A program made the position numbers and the translations under genes. From the NCBI GenBank assembly GCA_949752745.1, contig OX457031.1, positions 47,635,257 through 47,699,256 of the forward strand: a stretch of DNA of 64,000 bases, read 5' to 3'. Each line of letters begins with the position of its first letter. Within the stretch, counting starts at the first letter, position 1. Under the pieces are notes generated by a model. The model did no database searches. It was not told the origin of the DNA and saw nothing but the letters and a program-made list of their open reading frames with translations. This document shows, piece after piece, positions 36,144 through 47,235 of the stretch. This DNA comes from Protula sp. h YS-2021 (taxonomy: Eukaryota > Annelida > Polychaeta > Sabellida > Serpulidae).

Positions 36144-39100
36144 GCATGAAACACTGAGCTGTCACTCATTTGTTTCAATTAGGAAATAGTTATTTAATTA
36201 ATTATTTAATTTGTTCATAGAACTGTCTACGATATGTTAGGTGGGGCCGTGAGAAGATGCTACTTGACCCGTATCCTTGACTGATTATTTTTTTCATTTC
36301 TTGTGTTATGTGGTTTACCATGTGGATATTCTTTTTGATGTTTAGGACTGCATGTACTGGCGCTGGGAATGTTATTCTGTAATTTAGTATCGGGTAATGG
36401 CACTTAAATAAAATGAATACTTTGTTTCGCAAAGAAGAAATGAAGGGAGTTGGGACAAGGAGTTGTCAGGAATGGGGATTACCAAAATCCGCTGATTTGA
36501 TGGGAAGGTTTCAATTAAAGGAACAGGGTCGGTTTTATTTGTAGAGAGGTGGTAGTAGAAAGTTAAATATAAAACTATTATAGTATATCTATATACAAAT
36601 TTACTTCGATTTTTGCAACCCGTCCTCGCTATGTGGTTTTTTTTAAAACAATTGAGAACCAAATCGAGTTGGAGTAAAATTTTCTTTGGCACTCTCATGG
36701 CTTTCTTCACATCCGTTACCATTATTGTTTCCTTGTTTCCATTAATTTTGATTTTCATTAACAGGCAACTTAAATTACAGATTTGTGGTGGTGATATTAA
36801 AATTGGTTCACCTGTAGCCACACTCTCGCCAGCTAGAATGTAATTTGAATGAGAAATTGAATGTGGATTTGACTCTAATTTTTTGAAAATGTTCGCAGTG
36901 AGTAGAATTGAAGCAGTTTCTGGAAGATTGTGAAATTTCAATTACTGAGTTCATTTTCTGATACACATTGTGCAACCCTTTCGTTGCTTAGCAGTGTACT
37001 GGTTGTGACAACACGTGCGTACTTTATTGTGGCAATAATATTGACTTTTGTGCCAAGCTAGTCGTGAATATTGTCAAAATGTCTGTCCCGAAATATTTTG
37101 TAAACAGTGCACGCTTTCGATGTACTGATGTCAAGCACAATTACATTTAGTTGTGTTTAGTTTGGGTTAACTAAGCAATGTTTTCCCATTCTTGTTTGTT
37201 TTTGTTGCTACGTTGATGCTAGCGCTACATGAACCATTTATACGTTTGGCTTCATTTGATGTTTGTGGCTAGTAGAAGGACGGTCTCCATGGAAAAATCG
37301 CAATCGTTATCAAAGTCTCGTACAGAAGATGTTCTCAATGAGATTTTGCTGAGATCCGGAATAGTTGTGTTGTATCTGGGTTTAGTAGCTTCTGAAAATC
37401 TAACAAGTGAGAACTTGGGATTTTCAGGGAATACAGAAGACTTGGAAATGATGTCATAACTGAGATCGTGTTGCACTGCACCGAAGTAAGAAGCAGGCAT
37501 ACACAGTGCTCTCAAGATCTTAACCATGACAATGCGTTCCATCTTTTTGATATTCTTAGAATTTCTTTTCTGAAGGGGGTTTTAGTTTTTGACGTAATTC
37601 CTTAACGCAGCAGAGAAAAATGATGACAAGGGGTCATGCTAGACACCTTTCATAAAAAGCTTGACGATACTGCCCATTTTACCTGTTACAGGCCACGGAA
37701 CGTTACAAGATTTTAAGCTGTAAGACATTGATACCCTTCACATATCTGACTTCCGGTTTCCTGTGTTTACTGGGAAGGAGTCCGGGAAAGGTAACCCATT
37801 GACGCTTAGATGCATGGCAAACCGGAACTCAAATAAACCAGTCTAGTTTGATCTGACCGTTGTCGGAACTCGACTTTTCTTCGAAATAAGCTATTTTTAG
37901 GCTATCTAATAGCAACCAATGTTTTAAATAAACGACAACCGACAATTTGGGATATCGCGGTTTCATGCAAATAGTTTCATTTAAGTCGAACCCAGGTGTC
38001 AGATAAATTGAGTGGAATTAGCGGCGGTTGGTTATTACCACAAAAAAAGTATTGAAAGTTTTGACACAGACGGTCAATTCTTATCCTGGCAATGCGAGGA
38101 ACCGTTGGTTACAGTTTGCAAGGGACTTCATTTCTTTATGTAGGCCGTGCCATGTCACGTTGCTATCACGGAACCCTGGTAGTCTTTATGAGCCAATAAG
38201 GATTAACGACGGCTTCAGCCATTCGTACAGATTTAAGACAGATTAAATACAGCTGAGTTACTCTAGAATTTCTAGTAAACAGTTTCCCCAGGGTTGGCCA
38301 TGGAATTGTGAAATTACGAAGCAAGTATTTCAGTGTGTCATCTTTTTTGTGTAGAAAATTATCCCTAAAATGTTCTTTAGTTAACGTTTGATTTACTTGT
38401 TGCATTGTAAATCCGCGAGTTGAGTGTATTGTAATGTAAACTCTTTGTGGCTTAATTGTGTCTTATTATATCATTTAAGACAAATTGGTAATCCAACCCA
38501 ATCCAGTCTACCAACGCAAAAAAAAAAAAAAAAGAATCTTGGCTTGGTCCGCGAATTATTGTGATGGCATTTGAGCAGACAATCGCTGTCAAACACTTGT
38601 CTGTTCGTATCCCAATACGGAGCATAATATGATAGGGAAGTCCACGCCCCACGCGCCTAATTCGAGCTGGTCTCACACCTCCCCAATCTGCGCGCCTCAT
38701 TTGAGCTGGTCTCACCTCAAGCCCCGCGCACCCCCCGCTCCCCCTCCCCAATCTGCTCACCTCATTGGGGCTGGTCTCACCCCCCCTCCCCACGCTCATT
38801 GCCCCACCCCCATCCCCTCAGATCTGCGCGCCTCATTTGAGGTAGTCTCACCCCCTTCCCCCGATCCCTTACCTTGGCTCACTCCACCTCCCCGAACCTT
38901 TCGTCAATAATCACAACAGCGCTTGTCGGTTTCGTCACAGATGACATTGCAAATTACGCAATTCCCCCTTTTTTTAGCATCAAACGTGATTTACAGCACG
39001 ATGGACATTTACACCCCTCTTTGCACCGAATATCCCTAACAAATGTTTTTTAGTCCTGTCCTTTATTTGATGATTCTTACCCAATGGCCAATAAATACAT

Positions 39101-39239
39101 CATTCGGCAAGGGTTGAGTTAAATTCGTCTGGGCCTAGTTTATGAGACACTGCTGTCTGACGTATGGCTCTTAAAAGTAGGCAGTAAACGAGGCGGGGTC
39201 ACCGTCTGCTCGGGACCTCAGTACCACCAGTGGTAATGA

Positions 39240-40380
39240 GGTCCCGAAGTGGCACTGAGGACCCGGTGGCACTGAGGACCCAAAATATTTTATTTTTAAA
39301 ATCCTAGATTAAGTTGTTTTAAGCTGAAAGAAACGTTAAAAAAATCAATGTTACTTTCCGAAAAAAGTGAAGATTTGGTACTGAGGGCCCGGTGGTGGCA
39401 CTGAGGACCCAAACTTTTTTTTTGCTTCAAAATGCTAGATTAAGTTGTTTTAAGCTGAAAGAAACGTTCAAAACCAAAAATCAATGCTTATTTTCAGAAA
39501 AAAGTAAAGTGGTGGTACTGAGGACCCGGTGGTGGCACTGAGGCCCGGTGGTGGCACTGAGGACCCAAACTTTTTTTTTGCTTCAAAATGCTAGATTAAG
39601 TTGTTTTAAGCTGAAAGAAACGTTCAAAACCAAAAATCAATGCTTACTTTCAGAAAAAAGTAAAGTGGTGGTACTGAGGACCCGGTGGTGGCACTGAGGC
39701 CCGGTGGTGGCACTGAGGACCCAAACTTTTTTTTTGCTTCAAAATGCTAGATTAAGTTGTTTTAAGCTGAAAAAAACGTTCAAAACCAAAAATCAATGCT
39801 TACTTTCAGAAAAAAGTAAAGTGGTGGTACTGAGGACCCGGTGGTGGCACTGAGGCCCGGTGGTGGCACTGAGGACCCAAACTTTTTTTTGCTTCAAAAT
39901 GCTAGATTAAGTTGTTTTAAGCTGAAAGAAACGTTCAAAACCAAAAATCAATGCTTACTTTCAGAAAAAAGTAAAGTGGTGGTACTGAGGACCCGGTGGT
40001 GGCACTGAGGCCCGGTGGTGGCACTGAGGACCCAAACTTTTTTTTGCTTCAAAATGCTAGATTAAGTTGTTTTAAGCTGAAAGAAACGTTCAAAACCAAA
40101 AATCAATGCTTACTTTCAGAAAAAAGTAAAGTGGTGGTACTGAGGACCCGGTGGTGGCACTGAGGCCCGGTGGTGGCACTGAGGATCCAAACTTTTTTTT
40201 GGCTTCAAAATGCTAGATTAAGTTGTTTTAAGCTGAAAGAAACGTTCAAAACCAAAAATCAATGCTTACTTTCAGAAAAAAGTAAAGTGGTGGCACTGAG
40301 GACCCAAACTTTTTTTTTTGCTTCAAAATGCTATATTAGGTGGTTTTAAGCTGGAAGAAACGTAAAATACATAATCTAAA
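39240..40380. repeat. ~155-bp tandem array, about 7 copies
   Basis: Each unit holds GGTGGTACTGAGGACCCGGT, GGTGGCACTGAGGACCCAAA, a T-run, AAAATGCTAGATTAAGTTGT and AACGTTCAAAACCAAAAATC. Starts are near 39378, 39515, 39668, 39826, 39981 and 40136, plus truncated flanking units. Copies are nearly identical, so expansion is recent. Confidence 0.92.
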
Positions 40381-40394
40381 ATTTAAAATAATCG

Positions 40395-40590
40395 GGTCCT
40401 CGGTATCACCACCTGGTCCTCAGGGCCACCACCGGGGCCTCAGGACCACCACCGGTTACTCACTACCACCGTCGAGTCCTCACTACCACCACCGGGTCCT
40501 CACTACCACCACAGGGTCCTCATTACCACTACCGAATCCTCAGTACCACCAACCGAGCCTCAGGGCCACCAACAGGTCATCGATGCCACC
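40395..40590. repeat. ~20-bp tandem array, inverted relative to the preceding array
   Basis: About ten units of the GGTCCTCAGTACCACCACC type. These are the reverse complement of the GGTGGTGGTACTGAGGACC words upstream, so the region can form large foldbacks. The 91-aa frame at 40340 reads these units. Confidence 0.85.
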
Positions 40591-40857
40591 ACTTAGATTT
40601 TTTCGAAAAGTATGATTTTTGTTATTGTTATAATGGTTTACTCTCACTCTCAAACATTACAAATCTAACATGTAAAATGAAAATAAAGCAAGAATGTCCA
40701 GGGGCGTTGTGACCAATCTAGTAAATCACGTATCAGTAGGCTTGTATGGTCGCCAGAAAGTGGTCATATTGCAAAACATGGCTGCGGAAAACTCTTACAA
40801 ATTTATAAAGGAATCCGCTCAAAATTGTGGGAGAAGAAGTATTTTGAAAACTAGACC

Positions 40858-41935
40858 GAATTTCGCTACACGTAGCGAAATAGTACCCACTTGCAAGGGC
40901 AGAGACACAACATATTTGGTCAAAGACACATTTTTGAGTGTTTCAACATAATTGTCAGCTTCCGGATTATTATCTTGAACGAGGCCATCGAAGTGAATAT
41001 AATGTAACCTCATTTGGGCACAAATAAATCAAATTCAGTTTTCTAACCGTTTTTGAGATACTGGTCAACTTACAGTTTTTGACCTTGACCATGATGGAGG
41101 AGGTCAAGATCACCGAAGTACCTCTTATATAACGTCTTTTTGGCCCAAAGGGTCGAAATTGAGCTCAAAATCGCTCTATCTCCAACATTTTTCTAGATAA
41201 TAGTCAACTTCCGGTTTTTGACCTTGACCGTAACCCAGAAGGTCAAGGTCACCGAGGTACCTCTTATGTAACATTGTTTAGGTCCAAAGGGTCGAAAATG
41301 AGCTCAAAATCGCTCTATCTCTAACCGTTTCCGAGATGAGTCGGCCTGTCGTTAAGGACGCGTGAGGTCACGTGACCTTTGACCTTGACCCTCAAGTTTC
41401 AGTGTTTCGACCTCAAGGTCAGGGTTAGTGATGAAAGTTTACCCTTTACTGAGTACGTTTTATGCATTCACACTGGGATTTGAGCACCTTTATGGCTTCT
41501 TTTCGTGATTAATAGGTGTTTCCAAAAATATTTTGACCTCAATTTGACCTCTGGGTTCAAGGCAAAAAATTTTACGGATTTGACGACAACTCATTACCCT
41601 CTATGTCTCTGCCAAATGCCATCTTTTTACAACAAACCCTGTAGGAGGAGTTTTCTGGAAACCACCTTTGAGGTCAGAAAAACTTTGACCTCAATTTGAC
41701 CTTGAACTTCAAGGTCAAGGTCAAAAAATTTGCGGATTTGACGAAATCTCGTTACTCTCTATCATTGTGCCAAATTTCATCGTCCTACGTCAAATAGCCT
41801 AGGAGGAGTTTTCTGGAAACCTCCGTGACGGAAAAAAAGAGAAGAAAAAAAGGAAAAAAAGGACAGAAATTTCGAGAAAAACTACAAACTTATACCCATT
41901 TGCAAACGAAGTTTGCAAGTGGGAATTAACAATCG
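40858..41935. mobile_element. Hairpin-bounded element with AGGTCA-rich monomers (copy d)
   Basis: The left end has a perfect hairpin ATTTCGCTAC-AC-GTAGCGAAAT (40860-40881) followed by CCCACTTGCAAGGGCAGAG. The right end has a hairpin CCCATTTGCAAAC-GAA-GTTTGCAAGTGGG (about 41897-41925). Between are ~142-bp monomers containing TTTTTGACCTTGACC and GGTCAAGGTCACCGAGGTAC, CTCAAAATCGCTCTATCTC, then further TTTGACCTTGA blocks. Nothing is coded. Confidence 0.7.
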
Positions 41936-41959
41936 AAAATTTTTTTATGTCCCCCGCCC

Positions 41960-41961
<2 letters not shown>

Positions 41962-42015
<54 letters not shown>
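41962..42015. repeat. (TA)n microsatellite
   Basis: About 54 bp of TA. It is followed by a C-rich stretch (C14 near 42084) and a segment (about 42105-42175) that recurs after the next TA tract. Confidence 0.98.
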
Positions 42016-42018
<3 letters not shown>

Positions 42019-42451
42019 CTCCCTCTCACGCCAAAAAGATAAATTGCATTTTAGCCTTCCCCCTCCTCCCCGTTCTCTCCCTCCCCCCCCCCCCCCCTCC
42101 GATGTCAAAAAGGGAAACTTCGCTTTTTTTAATTTTATGAGTAGACATATGTATTTGTATATATTTTGTGGAAAACAATTAAAAAATGCACCTAATTTAG
42201 CCAATTTGGGCTAAATTGGCTAAAATGGCACATACTCGAAAAATGCACGTCTCAGTGCATCAACACCGAAAGGCAGAATGCATAAAAAGATTGAACAAAA
42301 ACATGACGTGTGAAAACGTCAATGCTGCTCATAGTCCTGCTTTGATGAAGCCGCTTCAAGGCTTAATAATTGCACAGCCGATGGGAAAGGCAAAAAAAAA
42401 AAAACCCAATTTGTCTTTGTTGGAGGGGTGGGGTGGGGGGGGGGGTGGGGG

Positions 42452-42452
<1 letters not shown>

Positions 42453-42523
<71 letters not shown>
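42453..42523. repeat. (TA)n microsatellite with duplicated flank
   Basis: About 71 bp of TA preceded by a G-rich block. The 3' flank (42524-42605) repeats 42105-42175 (TAGACATRTGTATTTGTATA), so the pair is a duplicated unit carrying its own TA tract. Frames across it are artefacts. Confidence 0.97.
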
Positions 42524-42526
<3 letters not shown>

Positions 42527-42904
42527 AAAAAGAAAAATTTCGCATCTTTTTTTTCTTCAACATTTTGTGAATAGACATGTGTATTTGTATATATTTTATG
42601 GAAAAAACAGTGGGAATACAAGAAGATAAAAGATCCCATGCCACCCCTGACGGCGTCGCCTAACGGGGTGGCAGGGAGGGAGGCGGAAGAAGCAGTGATG
42701 TTAAGATACAATTAAAGATGGGGTCGGGGCGGGGACGGGGACGGGGAGTTCATATGAAGAATTTGTCGGGACCTCAGTGCCACCGGGTCCTCAGTGCCAC
42801 TTCGGGACCTCAGTACCACTAGTGGTACTGAGGTCCCGAGCAGACGACAACCCTTACTGCAGTAAACTGCAACAAAACGGAGACGAAACATGGATAGCCA
42901 TGCG

Positions 42905-43058
42905 ACAGTTCAGTGGTACTCAGTACTGGCTCTCGAGCTGTGCTGGTAGTCAGGCAGTACTGATTCTCGGACAGTACTGGTACTCAAGTAGTGTTGATAC
43001 TCAAGCAGTACTGGTACTCAAGCAGTACGGGTACTCAGGCAGTACTAGTGCGGAGGCC
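42905..43058. repeat. 18-bp tandem repeat, about 8 copies
   Basis: Variants of CAGTACTGGTACTCAAG run from about 42910 to 43040. This is the duplication counterpart of 35045-35125. The following sequence (about 43090-43190) remains open on the + strand in both copies (MKWNDNNICLLCEW here), but no domain is recognisable. Confidence 0.85.
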
Positions 43059-43469
43059 TTGTGGATAACTGCCCCAAACCCAAGATTCGCTGCATGAAGT
43101 GGAACGATAACAACATCTGTCTGTTATGTGAATGGCAGTTTCTAATAAAGGGTGGTTGTGACGTAGATTATACTTACCCAACAACGGTTTTGAAAATCCC
43201 TTATTGGATGTCGGATTGGGGGAGGATATTTTTAGAGCTTTGTGTATTGAACAACAACTTAAGCGTTCTGAGAATTCTGAGTCTGTTCCAGAATAGCCTG
43301 CCAAAAATATCCGGTTTCTTAGTTGCTTCAGAATACTCATTTTATAGAATATGGGGTTTATAGTATGTATGGAGATTCTGTGTGTATGAGGATTCTGTGT
43401 GTTTTTATTACAGAAATACATAATAAATTCAACACCAATGACAACATTCAATTAGAATTTAATCGGGTA

Positions 43470-44215
43470 TATTATCCCCCGTGAAACGGAGGGATATAGT
43501 TTTGAACTTTTCGGTCTGTCCGTCCGTCTGTCCGTCTGTCACGCTTCAGTCTCACGCGCCTACAGGCCACATTAATATATAGATTCGTTTCAAATTTTGT
43601 ACACGGCTTCTCTGGACCCCTCCGCAGTGCAGTGACCAAGAATTTTCCCGATCGGAATAAAAAATTAACAAAATAGCGGACTTTTGAAAATGGGCACTGG
43701 ACTTAGCATCTATACAGCAGTCTCACGCGCCTACAGGCCACATAAGTACATGGATTCGTTTCAAATTTTGTACACGGCTTCTCTGGATCCTTCCGCAGTG
43801 CAGTGATTAAGAATTTTCCGAATTGGGCAAAAATTGACAAAATGGCGGACTTTTGAAAATCGGCACTGGACATAGCGTATATACGGCAGCCTCACCCGCC
43901 TACAGGCCACATTAATAGATGAATTGGTTTCATATTTTGTACACGGCTTCTCTGGACCCTTCCGCAGTGCAGTGACCAAGAATTTTCCGGATTGGGCAAA
44001 AATTGACAAAATGGCGGACTTTTGAAAATTGGCGCTGTACTTAGCGTACCTACGACAGTCTCACGCGCCTACTGGTTAATGGATTGATTCGTTTAAATGT
44101 TAGACACTACGTCTACCTATCCTTCCACTTATAAATTTTGCGTTGTCAACACGCAACAGCCTTACACACACCATATCCCCACGGGGGATAGACGTACTCC
44201 TCGAGACGTAGTCAA
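43470..44215. mobile_element. Head-plus-monomer element with ~170-bp units (copy e)
   Basis: The head CCCCCGTGAAACGGAGGGAT forms a short hairpin and continues ATAGTTTTGAAC and (TCTGTCCG)n. Three and a half ~170-bp monomers follow, starting with CAGTCTCACGCGCCTACAGG near 43547, 43717, 43886 and 44053. Each holds GTACACGGCTTCTCTGGAC and AAAATGGCGGACTTTTGAAA. The right end has CCCCACGGGGGATAG. It is absent from the aligned part of copy 1 of the segmental duplication. Confidence 0.78.
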
Positions 44216-46804
44216 GTTGTAATTGTGTGTAAAACGTCATAAGTAAAGAACTTGTTCCCGCCTTGTAGCAGCTCATCTGCAGCGCACGAATTTCTGGTAA
44301 CTCAGTACTTGCTGCCCTGTTTTCTTTTAACAGCCAAAAGCATATTTTTTTATCAGGACATGTATGTTGCTTCGTAGAAAAATGCGAAGCTTTTAGATTT
44401 TATTTTCAGAACTTAAGTATTGTTTGAAACAGCTGTTGCCCAGTGCTCTCTTTGTCTTAAAACAGTGACTAATACGCCTCCTGCTGGCAAGTGAATTCCA
44501 GCGTAGGTCCACTATTTTCTACAACAAAGGGGTTGGTAATAACAATTATTTTCACTTGATCCTCAGTCTCCGGGAAGGAGGAGAGGTGACGAGAGGGAAG
44601 GGTGGGGGGGGGGGGGGGGGGGGGGCTTAACCATTTCACATTCTAAGAACTTGTGACGTGACAAGCATGGGTATGTCCTGCATATCGGTTACCGTGGCAA
44701 CGGCGGAGATGTCTCATTGCTGATGCAACCCTATAACCTTCCTGCCTTAATCTTAGACTGGGCTTCATTATTTCCCAAGAAATAAGTTTCAATTAAGATC
44801 GCCCCCCCCCCCGTTATATATTGCACAGCTTGAGACGCAGTCAGAGTCACATGTACAGATAATCGACGACCATTGGGGCGGGAGGAGAAGAGGGGGTGGG
44901 GTTGTGGGGGGGGGGGCCTGTCGGAAAGTTGAGATATTCGCGGTACTTGGCTCCTCAGTTAATACCCTGGGGGTCTAAAATTAATAAGCCAGCATTAGCT
45001 CGGCGCTTCGGGTTTCTTTCTGCTAAGGGTTGCTTCTTTTTAGAACTGATATTTCGTCTGAATAGGATGAAATTCCAGCCTGGTTTTATCATAACATACA
45101 CTGTTGTTGCCAACCAAAGGTAGTCGTTAGAGAAGAAGGTATTTTTCAGAGCGAAATCTGACTCTATTGACATATTACCAGGGTAACATGTCAAACAACG
45201 TAGTATTTAAATAAGAAGTAAATAAGAAAACATTTTTTTGGTAAGTTATTCCAGAATACTACTACTGATAACGTGACAAAAAGCTATTGTTTTCGCATAT
45301 TTCCTCATTATAGCAAATTCATATTCGGTTTTATTTTAATGTTGGTAGTTCAGTGTTGCATAGCCTGCTGATGTCTATTTTTAAAAAAAACAGTTGGATT
45401 TTTTGTGTCACTTTTTATTTCTAAGGAAAGAAAATGAATTGTTTACACAGTGTACAACCTAAAATAACGAAATAATGGAAAAGTTCGTTGCGATATTCGA
45501 TTTATCGCCAGTTGATTCCATTCCAGAATATCTTACCAAAAAATATGTTTGGCTTCTTATTTGCTTTGGAATTGTTCTTTTAAATGATAGAGTGTTTTGA
45601 GAACACCTTGTACGCTTCAGTGAAAGGACAGAACTGCCCAAACAGTTCAATAACTCGATACGGAAGTAAGAAGCGCCAACATGGAATAAAGATTACACAA
45701 GAGCAGAACTGCGAAACACATATATTAAAAGTAACGCAGTCTGCTAGATTCAGTGTAGGGATTATTTTGCGAGTCGTTTGGCTCTTATGTAAGAAATTAA
45801 CAACCTACAACGGGACTACTTTTCGGGCGATAGTGGAGTGCGAACGATCTGTACCGGTGCTAATTTCTATCAGATCTTGCGCGTTGGCAACCTGCTCATA
45901 CCATTGTTACGCATACTGGGCCTGTAGTCCAAGTCGAATCTACAGGCAGAAGAACATTTCTGCTTGTTTTTTGTGTGTATTACGTCACTGAAAACTACAG
46001 AGATAAAAGTTGCAGGGGCTGCGCGTAAGTGAAAAGGAAAAAACAAAATAAGGAACCATTCCGGAATGGACTACCGATAAGTAGAATATCAGAACTCAAA
46101 GCTTTTTCATTATTTCACCAGTTTAGGTTGTAAACTACATAAGCAATGTATTTTCTTGCCTTATAAACAGAATACCACGAGGTACATTGAGAAATAAAGA
46201 ACAGTATTACAAATTTAAAATTTCGATAGGTTATCCAATACTGAACTATCGACATTTTAATAAACAGCCGAATTTTTAAATTAATTTAAAGAAATATGAA
46301 GCATCGGATTTCATATTTGCTTCAGAATTTTTTTTTAAATAATACGGTGTTTTATAATTTATTTAGTGCCTGCTGTACAGACCGTAGGTACAGATTACAG
46401 GCTACTACTCTACATAAAGCAGTTCCTTCCCGGCGTTGTCAATCCTGGATAACGCCGGAGTAGAACGCTCATTTGATTTTGTGAGCCCAGCTTAAAATTC
46501 CTGATTCCGTAATATAAGGTAACAGTGTAAAGCAATACCACGCCTTAGTGCACACACGGTCCTTCGTAAACACATCTCGCCTTTATATGAAAAGGTGCGG
46601 ATAGAAGCCTGCCTAGTTTGGATTGGTGGAGTAAGTTATATTGAACACATTGACAAGTGGAAGACTTGCAAAGAGTATACTGAAGTTGTACGGGGCGAAT
46701 ATTTCGATTTTTTCTCTTTTCTGGTCCGTCATGTTGTCTTTACTATTCCTCTGGTCACACTGGCCTTACCACCACCAAATTTTTGCATATGCGTGATATT
46801 ATCC
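44216..46804. other. Intergenic, scattered repeat fragments, no gene recognised
   Basis: Contains poly(G) of about 22 at 44604-44625, C10 near 44803 and G9-10 near 44908. It also holds fragments of a dispersed family with ATTCCRGAAT and a GATAARTCGAATATC-like word (about 45490-45530 inverted, 46060-46090 direct; related copy at 52.5 kb). The 135-aa frames at 45584 and 46595 have no domain or splice support. Confidence 0.45.
44688..44701. promoter_or_regulatory. Candidate X-box (RFX-type) motif
   Basis: GTTACCGTGGCAAC closely fits the RFX X-box pattern (GTNRCC-N2-RGYAAC-like) as an imperfect 14-bp palindrome. No nearby gene or promoter supports function; it is a motif match only. Confidence 0.25.
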
Positions 46805-47235
46805 CACGCCGCCCTAACCGGGGGCGGGGGATATAGAAACGCCTCGTGTCTGTCTGTCTGTCCGTCCGTCCGCAATCCTCTTTGTCCAGGGTGTATCTTT
46901 GTTACTGTTCCTCAGAGATTAATAAAACCCTACAGCAAGAAAGTATATAACGTGCAGTTGTACAATGCTAGGTTATTTTTCGAGTTTTTTCAAAACATGT
47001 AATTTGGGCGATTTTTTTGAAAATTTTTTACTTTGTCGTTTTTGAGAACAAGTTTGTCTAGGCTGTATCTTTGTTACTATTCACCGTAGACCAATAAAAA
47101 TCTACAGCTGGAAAGTATATAAAGTGTAAATGTGCAACGTCTGGTTATTTTTCAATTTCTTCAAAACATGTAATTATGGCGATTTTTTTGACAGTTAAGA
47201 CTTTTCGTAGATGAGCGCGGCGGGGGATGTGCAAT
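46805..47235. mobile_element. Head-plus-monomer element with ~170-bp units (copy f)
   Basis: The head CCGGGGGCGGGGGATATAGA is followed by (TCTG)n(TCCG)n at about 46846-46872. Two ~170-bp units follow, sharing GGCTGTATCTTTGTTACTAT-like sequence, CAATAAAAATCTACAGC and TTCAAAACATGTAATT. It ends near GGCGGGGGATGTG. Confidence 0.7.

Larger units (their letters stand above)
39181..42867. mobile_element. 3.7-kb element E3 with palindromic TIRs and 9-bp TSD
   Basis: The body is about 39190-42858, flanked by the direct repeat GCAGTAAAC (39181-39189 and 42859-42867). The inverted ends carry GTCTGCTCGGGACCTCAGTA (from 39204 and, inverted, ending at about 42845). This continues as an internal palindrome and then GTGGCACTGAGGACCCGGTG units, giving about 70-80 bp of matching TIR. 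Inside, in order, are a 155-bp tandem array, an inverted 20-bp array, a nested hairpin-bounded element (40858-41935) and two (TA)n-associated segments. No transposase is visible. Confidence 0.78.
35910..44500. repeat. Segmental duplication, copy 2, expanded by insertions
   Basis: Aligns in blocks with copy 1 up to about 39004, then again from about 42905 to 43330 and at 44415-44495 (TGTCTTAAAACASTGACT, CGCCTCCTGCTG). The stretch 39005-42904, which includes the 3.7-kb element E3, and the repeat element at about 43470-44215 have no counterpart in copy 1. The 185-aa - strand frame at 36384-36941 lies in duplicated non-coding DNA and is not conserved as a frame in copy 1. Confidence 0.75.

Noticed and set aside
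36384..36941. 185-codon - strand frame, the longest outside the gene and array
   Set aside because: Lies in the segmental duplication, but the homologous stretch in copy 1 (about 30.6-30.9 kb) does not keep the frame, and no domain is seen.
42777..43363. Possible coding continuation (MKWNDNNICLLCEW...) seen in both duplication copies
   Set aside because: Open in both copies but short, with no domain; similarity is explained by the DNA duplication itself.
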